Source: Leptolyngbya sp. SIO4C5 (GTDB taxonomy: Bacteria > Cyanobacteriota > Cyanobacteriia > Phormidesmidales > Phormidesmidaceae). Taken from it: 5,954 nt of DNA. The stretch lies in the NCBI GenBank assembly GCA_010671965.1, contig JAAHIC010000309.1, positions 1-5,954 on the forward strand. The letters run 5' to 3'. The translations under genes and the position numbers were made by a program. The notes beneath the pieces were generated by a model. That model was not told the origin of the DNA and ran no database searches. It worked only from the letters and a program-made list of their open reading frames with translations. Shown piece by piece: positions 1-5,500 of the stretch; the first letter of the stretch is position 1, and each line of letters opens with the position of its first letter.

Positions 1-109
1 TAGCGGCAGTTTGAGGCTCGCTGGCGATCGCTTGATCAGCTGCGGGGCGACAATCCTCGTCTGGTGCCAGAGCAGCTTTGGACGCTTTTACAATGAGGGG
101 GGCTCAATC

Positions 110-934
110 ATGGTAGAGGGTTTGGTCTTGGTGGCGGGTGCCACCGGCGGCGTCGGCCAGCTAGCGGTAGCTCAGCTACTGGCTCAGGATTATTCAGTTC
201 GAGTGCTGACCCGCAGCGCTGCTAAAGCGCAAAAGCTTTTTGGCGATCGCGTTGCCATCGCTGAGGGAGATATACAGCAGCCCGCAACGCTTCCAGCTGC
301 GACCGAGGGAGTCAGCGCTATCCTCTGCTGTACAGGAACAACGGCTTTTCCTTCTAGTCGCTGGCAGTTTGAGTTTGAGCAGAGTGAAAGCGGCTTTGCC
401 CAAGCAATCGGATGGGCGAAAGTTCTGTTTGATGCCGACTACCGCCGCCAGCAGGCTCAAAACAGTCCGTATCAGGTAGATGCTATTGGCGTCAGCAACT
501 TAGTTGCCGCCGCGCCTCAGTCAATCAGCCGTTTTGTCTTTGTGTCCTCCTGCGGTATCGAGCGCAAAGATCAGCTACCGTTTAGCCTGCTCAATGCCTT
601 CGGTGTTTTAGAGGCTAAGCAGCAGGGCGAGCAGGCAATCTTAGCCTCCGGTTTACCCTACACAATTATTCGACCCGCGCGGCTGATTGATGGGCCATAC
701 ACTTCTTATGACCTCAATACGCTGCTACAGGCCAAAACTCAAGGTGAGCTAGACGTTGTCCTAGGAACCGGAGATCGGCTAAACGGCCAAACTAGCCGTA
801 TCGACGTGGCTGCTGCCTGCGTCGCCAGCCTGCAGTTTGCAGCCGCTCGCAACCAAATTTTTGAGATCATTAGTCAGGGCGATCGCCCAGCCCAAATTGA
901 CTGGCAAGAGAAATTTGAACGCCTGTCTGCCTAA
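110..934 (+). CDS. Atypical SDR-family NAD(P)-binding protein (NmrA/Ycf39-like Rossmann fold)
   Basis: This 274-residue protein is predicted to bind NAD(P)(H) as a cytosolic or membrane-associated atypical short-chain dehydrogenase/reductase; its substrate is unknown. Seen: a beta strand followed by the dinucleotide-binding loop GATGGVG (residues 10-16); a basic pair R31 and R35 after the second strand, which favours NADP; GDI at 53-55; FVFVSSCG (142-149) on the central strand; and YTIIRPARLIDGPYTSYDL (184-202), the usual conserved block of this subgroup. At the place where classical members have YxxxK, the sequence is VLEAK (166-170), so the catalytic tyrosine appears absent. It may therefore be a cofactor-binding or assembly protein rather than a dehydrogenase. 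Similar proteins are widespread in cyanobacteria and plastids (family knowledge). The ATG at 110 was chosen because it lies just before the first Rossmann strand and follows GAGGGG (95-100). The frame is open back to a TTG at 11, but that 33-codon extension has no domain support. The next gene is convergent. Confidence 0.88.
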   Translation: MVEGLVLVAGATGGVGQLAVAQLLAQDYSVRVLTRSAAKAQKLFGDRVAIAEGDIQQPATLPAATEGVSAILCCTGTTAFPSSRWQFEFEQSESGFAQAIGWAKVLFDADYRRQQAQNSPYQVDAIGVSNLVAAAPQSISRFVFVSSCGIERKDQLPFSLLNAFGVLEAKQQGEQAILASGLPYTIIRPARLIDGPYTSYDLNTLLQAKTQGELDVVLGTGDRLNGQTSRIDVAAACVASLQFAAARNQIFEIISQGDRPAQIDWQEKFERLSA

Positions 935-946
935 GCGTACAGATCA

Positions 947-980
947 ATTGCCAAGCGGCTGTAGGTCTATTGCCAAAGCG
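947..980. repeat. Short imperfect direct repeat in the convergent gap
   Basis: ATTGCCAAGCG (947-957) recurs as ATTGCCAAAGCG (969-980) inside the 47-bp gap between two convergent genes. No GC-rich hairpin with a T-run is visible in either direction, so transcription termination for both genes is either factor-dependent or lies inside the opposing gene. The repeat is too short to assign a role. Confidence 0.3.
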
Positions 981-981
981 A

Positions 982-1803
982 CTAGCCCTTTAATCCTAGG
1001 GTGAGCTGAAGCTGGGGAGGATTTCTGGCGTCGTCTGGTAAGGACTGGGGACAGGAGTGAATGGCCGGGCAGTAGGGGCGATAGCTGCAGCGATCGCACT
1101 GATTACCGGGCTGAGGTTCCCAGGTATAGTCAGCCCTAAGCTGGAGCGCTAAGTGGCAAATCAGCCGCTGCACCTGCTTTTTGTGATCCGGCGTCACTGC
1201 GAAACTAAACTTTTCGCTGGTTCTTAGATTAATTAGGCTGAGCTTTTGTAGAGCGCGCTGGTAACGTTGCTCTAAGGCCAGATAATACAGCCCTAGCTGA
1301 ATTTCGATTTCCTGAGAAGCCGCTGGCGGCTGAAACGACTTGCTGGACTTGTAGTCAATCAGCTCTAGGCCGCCATCTGGTAAAAGGTCAAGGCGATCGT
1401 AGCGCCCAGAAAGCCTAAACTCTAAACCCTCTGCCTCCAACGTGCCCTGGATTTTGCCCTCCACGGCCAAAGGACGCCGCAGGCTAACGGCGGGCTGCAC
1501 AAAAGCAGCATAATAGTCCTGCAGCATCAGCCAGCCCTCGCTTTGCTGGGCGGGCGTAAGGCGATCGCGCGATCGCGTCCAGCAGGAGGCCAGCCAGGTC
1601 AGCTCTGGTAGCGGTTCCTGGTAGTGCCAGTCCTGATAGAACTGAGCTAGGGTCTGATGCAAAGCAATCCCCAGCGTTGCTGTGCCAAAAGCAGTGCCTG
1701 CCTGCAATCCCCGCTCATATTTAAAGTAATACGCCTGGGGGCAGCGATGATAAGATTGCAGCTTCGTTGCAGAAAGAAAATAAGCCATAGGCACAGACAG
1801 CAT
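982..1803 (-). CDS. RecB/Cas4-like PD-(D/E)XK nuclease with Fe-S cysteines
   Basis: The 273-residue protein is predicted to be a DNA exonuclease or endonuclease of the PD-(D/E)XK superfamily, in the RecB-like group that includes Cas4 and the AddB C-terminal nuclease. Residues counted from the ATG at 1803: an N-terminal LSATKLQSYHRCPQAYYFKY block carrying C21; a helix with H49 in GIALHQTL; E115; GRYDRLD with D136 and D139; the active-site core IDYKSSK with D150 and K152; QLGLYYLAL with Q169 and Y173; and a C-terminal C236-x2-C239-x5-C245 group. C21 plus these three cysteines is the four-cysteine arrangement that holds a 4Fe-4S cluster in Cas4 and AddB. All expected metal-binding and catalytic residues are present, so it is probably active. 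The start is uncertain: ATG 1803 has GAGG five bases upstream (complement of 1809-1812); ATG 1788 is closest to the conserved block; a TTG at 1848 also opens the frame. There is no CRISPR array or helicase partner in the window, so a direct Cas4 role is unsupported. It may act in repair. Confidence 0.85.
   Translation of the reverse strand: MLSVPMAYFLSATKLQSYHRCPQAYYFKYERGLQAGTAFGTATLGIALHQTLAQFYQDWHYQEPLPELTWLASCWTRSRDRLTPAQQSEGWLMLQDYYAAFVQPAVSLRRPLAVEGKIQGTLEAEGLEFRLSGRYDRLDLLPDGGLELIDYKSSKSFQPPAASQEIEIQLGLYYLALEQRYQRALQKLSLINLRTSEKFSFAVTPDHKKQVQRLICHLALQLRADYTWEPQPGNQCDRCSYRPYCPAIHSCPQSLPDDARNPPQLQLTLGLKG
1561..1576. repeat. Two abutting HIP1 palindromes
   Basis: GCGATCGC occurs twice end to end, making one perfect 16-bp palindrome. 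It lies within the nuclease gene and reads there as part of the residues RSRDRL, so it is tolerated by the protein sequence. HIP1 sites are usually isolated; a head-to-tail pair is less common. Confidence 0.9.
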
Positions 1804-1818
1804 AGGGGCCTCGGCCTG

Positions 1819-1848
1819 ATTGTATAGCCTGACTCTGCTAACCGACAA
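1819..1848 (-). promoter_or_regulatory. Candidate sigma70-type promoter for the nuclease gene
   Basis: On the minus strand, TTGTCG (complement of 1843-1848) and TACAAT (complement of 1819-1824) are separated by 18 bases, a fair match to -35 and -10 boxes. Transcription would begin about 1812. That would exclude the TTG at 1848 as the start and leave only a very short leader before ATG 1803, or about 24 nt before ATG 1788. A weaker alternative further upstream is TTGAAT with an 18-base spacer and TGTAAT. This is pattern matching only. Confidence 0.3.
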
Positions 1849-1941
1849 TTACAAAGATTAGACAAGTTCAAATTCAAGTCTTTGACCAAAAACCGTAATT
1901 TACCGGATGCCTAATCCCGTTTTCATATGGGTAAATACAGT

Positions 1942-2130
1942 TTAGGTCAGTGCTTCTACCCAATCACGACATAGCGGAACCTTTCCCAAAACTGTCAAGT
2001 CTTTATAGATGGCTTTGAAGTTATTGTAAAAGGCACAATAGTTTGTCCGCTTGTTCCAATCTGTTACGCGCAGTGTATTCTCCCAATCTTGCACATTCAC
2101 TAAGTTCACTGACGTATGTTTTTTCTTCAC
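1942..2130 (-). CDS. Doubtful 62-residue hypothetical protein
   Basis: This frame is not recognised. It runs from GTG at 2130 to TAA at 1942 and encodes a basic, Asn- and Trp-containing peptide whose middle part reads TDWNKRTNYCAFYNNFKAIY. No signal peptide, membrane segment or known motif is visible. AAGGAG (complement of 2130-2135) overlaps the GTG itself, so it cannot serve this start properly. It is also about 20 bases from the next in-frame GTG (2109). A TAA codon lies two codons before the GTG, so the frame cannot extend upstream. It could be a real small gene with a misjudged start, the 3' remnant of a decayed gene, or a chance frame. The codon-poor, AT-richer setting favours the last two. 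Confidence 0.2.
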   Translation of the reverse strand: MKKKHTSVNLVNVQDWENTLRVTDWNKRTNYCAFYNNFKAIYKDLTVLGKVPLCRDWVEALT

Positions 2131-2375
2131 TCCTTAACCAAGACTTACAGTTTTTTACAGCGACAAAACAGTAGTCGTTCAAGCTGACTATTTCGAGGTG
2201 CTTCAGGATTTATTGGGGTGAATTGCGCAGTTAGCTGTCATATCTCTATCGATGACTGTCGGGATGGTTGGCCATATCTGAGTCCTAGCAATCTCCCTAA
2301 GTTGACGCCTGAATTAGTGACTTAATTCCTGGAAGCAATTTAAAGAGCGTATGTTCTCTCTGTATAGTTTTTTTT

Positions 2376-2398
2376 GATTCAGAATTAGCGACTGAATC
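2376..2398. repeat. 7-bp inverted repeat in the large gene's leader
   Basis: GATTCAG (2376-2382) is followed, after nine bases, by its exact complement CTGAATC (2392-2398). A run of eight T residues precedes it (2368-2375) on the plus strand. No T-run follows the stem on either strand, so it is not a standard terminator. It could be an operator half-site pair or a hairpin in the 5' leader. Confidence 0.45.
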
Positions 2399-2485
2399 TT
2401 TCGCACATTGCCCTGAGTTGGTTTTTCCCAAAGCCAGCTAGGTTTTGTCTGCCAAACTTTTTGAAATTTAGCTGAATTTTATTGG

Positions 2486-2501
2486 TTGAGCGATCGCTCA
2501 A
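2486..2501. repeat. 16-bp perfect palindrome centred on a HIP1 site
   Basis: TTGAGCGATCGCTCAA is self-complementary and extends HIP1 by four bases on each side. With a G-T pair and a G-C pair beyond, the dyad reaches 2484-2503. It lies about 64 bases upstream of the start codon of the large gene. A protein-binding operator is possible, but HIP1 itself accounts for half of the symmetry. Confidence 0.5.
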
Positions 2502-2545
2502 TCCAGCTTTGCGTGCGGGTGCAACTACCAGGCCCAGTTTTTCTA

Positions 2546-2564
2546 AAGGAGCTTTTGTAAAAGC
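2546..2564 (+). promoter_or_regulatory. Shine-Dalgarno separated from ATG by a perfect hairpin
   Basis: A strong Shine-Dalgarno AAGGAG (2546-2551) lies 13 bases from the ATG at 2565, longer than the usual 5-10. The intervening bases form an exact inverted repeat, GCTTTT (2551-2556) and AAAAGC (2559-2564), giving a 5-bp stem with a four-base loop ending right at the ATG. Folding this stem would bring AAGGA next to the start codon. A competing short pairing, AAAG (2545-2548) with CTTT (2552-2555), would instead bury the Shine-Dalgarno. The ATG is the first start in this frame after the TAA at 2544. Confidence 0.45.
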
Positions 2565-5500
2565 ATGAACATGAATCACACCAGTCATTCTGCGCCTGAT
2601 AGCCAAACTGCCACGCTCAAGGGCAACGAACATGCCCAGTTCATGTCCACAATGGATTCGCTCGATGTCACTCATGAGGCCGTTCAAAGCGGGTCTTGGT
2701 TTGATCCGACAACCTGGAAAAATGGTGTCATTCCCGGCAATGACGCTCAAGTTTTAATTCCTGCAGGCGTTGATGTTACTTATGACGGCGTTGCTGATAC
2801 CAGGCTCTTTTCGGTTTATGTCAAAGGCGGGCTAAACTTTGCCACCGATGTTGATACCCGCATGGTGGTCGATACCCTCGCAACTGCTCATTCCAGCACC
2901 TTCAGCATTGGTACAGACGGCAATCCCATTCAGGCCGATCGCAAGACTGAAATTATTATTCGCGGCGATGGTACTCCTGCAGATCAGCGCAGTTGGGATG
3001 CAGGGCAGTTTACCAAAGGCATTATTACCCACGGCAAGGTCGAGATTTTTGGTGCTGAGAAAGCTACTTTTCTAACGCTGGCTGCAGATGCGCAGGCCGG
3101 AGACACTTCCCTGCTGCTACAAGAAACTCCCCAGGGCTGGCAGGTGGGAGACAAGCTGGTGCTGGGGGGTACCGCTTACAACGCCAACGGCTCCGATGCC
3201 AACAACACGCGCTTCCAAGATGAGGAATTGACGATTACCCGCATTGAAGGTAATCGTATCTTTTTCACTAATGACGATACAGGGAGCAATGCCCTGCGTT
3301 TTGACCATGCCAGACCTACCGGCAGTAACTTCAATCAGAATGAGCTAAACCTCTATGTCGCCAATCGCTCACGCAACATTGAGATTGCTGGCGAACTGGG
3401 GGAGCAAACTATGGCCACAAACGGTGGAGACGTGCACCAGCGAGGGCACGTCATGTTTATGCATAACCCAGACGTGAAGGTACATTATGCGGCCTTTAAT
3501 GATTTGGGACGCAGCGATAAACTGCAGCTCGCCAACAGCAGCAACAACGTCCGCGGACGGTATAGCCTACACTTTCACCGCACTGGCGCAGAAGACATCA
3601 CCAGTACGCCAGCGGAGGCCATTGGCGTTGCCGTGAAGGGATCACCGGGGTGGGGGATTGCCCATCACCAGTCTCACCTCAACATTGAGAACAGTACCGT
3701 CTTTGAAACGGTGGGTTCGGGTATCGCCGCGGAGGCCGGAGACGAAATTGGCCTCTGGCGCAACAACATCGTGATTAAGACAATGGGCGACGGCGTCAAC
3801 ATCTCAGCCGATGGTATCAACGCCAAGGGCGTTCCCCTCTCTGCCCCAAATTTTGTCGATTATCGCGGTAACTTAGCCAAAGATCGCGTGAGTGAATTTG
3901 ATTTTGGCTTTGCGGGCGAAGCCTACTGGCTGCAAGGGGGCTTGCAGGTGCAGATGCAGGACAATATCGCCGTCAGCTCTGTCAACGGGGTCAATCTGTT
4001 TTCAGAAAACTGGCTGCTCTCTAATAAAGATGCTCACACGATCGCCATTCGTAACTTAGCGGTTCGCCAGGCTGATGGCACTCTAACTGAGCCGCCGATT
4101 ATGCAGGCTTTGCTAGATGCAGGCTATTCCCCAGACGATCGGGTGCCCGTCGGTATATTGCCGCCTAAGCAGCTCAGCGGTTTAGAGGTTTACAACGCCA
4201 ATATTGGCTTGGTGAGCTGGTTTGTTCAGCGGAATGACAACGGACAGGGCAGTTTTGATCTGACGCTAACCGGACAACCAGGCGCTAATATTTCCCACGA
4301 TGTTCAAGGCCAGATCCAAGACCTGACGGTTTGGGGCGTCACTAATCAGGGACTGGCTCTGCAAAACTCTACTCAATTAGACTTTAAAGATGTCTTGCTG
4401 ATAGGAGATCCGGCCAACCCGCTGGCTTATGAGAGTGGCGGTATTGGTCATGCCAAAGGGGTCGGTATTACCAGCGACTATCTATCTAGCCAAAATACGT
4501 TTGAAAATTTTCGGATTGCCGGATTTGCCAATGGAGTGTCATTACCGATTGATCCAGCCTCTCCTCAGAATGTTCCCAGTAATCCTAGTGACACCCTTGA
4601 GGTAGCGGGCGGTCTGTTAAAAAATGGTCAGTTCTCTGAGGTGGATAATCCTCTATTCCCGGCGACTGTCATCAGAGGGGGAGCCGGTAACGACAGAATC
4701 ATCATCGATGTAGAAGATGCCACAGCGACGAACGTTGAAGTCATCTATGGGGGAGCGGGCAACGATATTCTTGGAGGCGGCCCTGGCAATGATGTTTTGA
4801 TCGGGGGGCCGGGCGATGATGTCTTTGGTACGGAAGAAGAATCAGGCGTCAATGTCTATATTGGTGGCGCTGGCAACGATACGTTCTACGTCGATGGCGA
4901 CAACAACTGGTCTTCTACTTTTCGGGGCGGGGAAGGCTTTGACCAGATTATCAATATCAGCTACTGGGTCGGATTTGAAAATTTCAATGCCCGTGAAAGC
5001 GGTATTGAATACTTTGTCTCCTATCTAGATGCTTCAGATTTGAGACTGCGCGATTTTGTCGGTTCAGACAATACCAATATCTATGACTTTCGCGGCATGG
5101 CCTTCAGCCAAATCGGCACGATGAGGCAGGTCGTCGATGGTCAGGGAGGAGATGACATTATCTATGGCGCTGAGAACGCCAATGGTGAAGAAATTCGAGG
5201 AGATGCAGGCAATGATTTCCTCTCTGGGGAAGGCGGCGATGACTTCCTTTTGGGCGGCATTGGGGCTGATGTGCTGCGAGCCGGAGCAGGCCGCGATCGC
5301 CTCTCAGGCGGCAGCGGCGATCGCGCTACTGATGTTTACGAATTCGATCAGCGATCTGAAACGGCTATTATCACGGCTGAAAACTTTGAGCTGAATCATG
5401 ATGTAATTCGGATTGCTCTGCCAGATGTGAAATCGCTCGCTGATGTTAAGGCGATCGCCCGTTCGATCCAGTTTGAAGGTCGGAACGCTGTTGAACTGGG

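Larger units (their letters stand above)
1849..2564. other. Gene-poor, AT-richer divergent intergenic region
   Basis: This stretch separates the nuclease gene (leftward) from the large G8/RTX gene (rightward). It should hold both promoters. It contains many stops in all frames and T- or A-runs, for example 2368-2375. It also has one doubtful leftward frame at 1942-2130, an interrupted dyad ATTTACC/GGTAAAT (1898-1904 with 1930-1936), the inverted repeats at 2376-2398 and 2486-2501, and the translation-start hairpin at its right end. Several short open stretches with protein-like composition occur on both strands between 2130 and 2330, but none has a start, ribosome-binding site or sufficient length. 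I recognise no RNA gene or mobile element. Confidence 0.6.
24..5458. repeat. Dispersed HIP1 sites (GCGATCGC), ten copies
   Basis: Exact copies begin at 24, 243, 879, 1090, 1561, 1569, 2489, 5293, 5317 and 5451. This is roughly one per 600 bp, far above what base composition would give for an 8-mer. HIP1 is a known over-represented palindrome of cyanobacterial genomes, and it is the main ground for the taxonomic call. None lies between 2497 and 5292, so the first 2.7 kb of the large gene lacks the motif. Confidence 0.9.

Noticed and set aside
89..94. TACAAT as a -10 box for the first gene
   Set aside because: No acceptable -35 at the right distance, and transcription would start only about 9 bases before the ATG, downstream of the ribosome-binding site.
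4..96. Plus-strand frame ending at TGA 94-96 whose last residues read like a protein C-terminus (PRLVPEQLWTLLQ)
   Set aside because: A TAG occupies positions 1-3 in the same frame and there is no start codon inside, so it cannot be shown to be the end of an upstream gene. It could be a remnant, but 30 codons is too little.
11..109. N-terminal extension of the SDR-like gene back to TTG at 11
   Set aside because: The Rossmann strand starts right after the ATG at 110, a Shine-Dalgarno-like GAGGGG sits at 95-100, and the extra 33 residues match no expected domain part.
982..1803. Calling the nuclease Cas4
   Set aside because: Fold and cysteines agree, but there is no CRISPR array or other cas gene here, and stand-alone relatives outside CRISPR loci are common.
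1898..1936. ATTTACC/GGTAAAT dyad as a leftward terminator for the 1942-2130 frame
   Set aside because: The stem is AT-rich with a 25-base loop, and the downstream T-run is short and displaced. The frame it would serve is itself doubtful.
2340..2368. TTAAAG with a 17-base spacer and TATAGT as a promoter for the large gene
   Set aside because: The -35 matches at only three of six positions. It is a possible site, but not better than chance in this AT-rich stretch.
2385..3308. Minus-strand and alternative-frame ORFs over the start of the large gene
   Set aside because: They overlap the long plus-strand frame with recognisable G8 content, lack motifs of their own and have no ribosome-binding sites of note.
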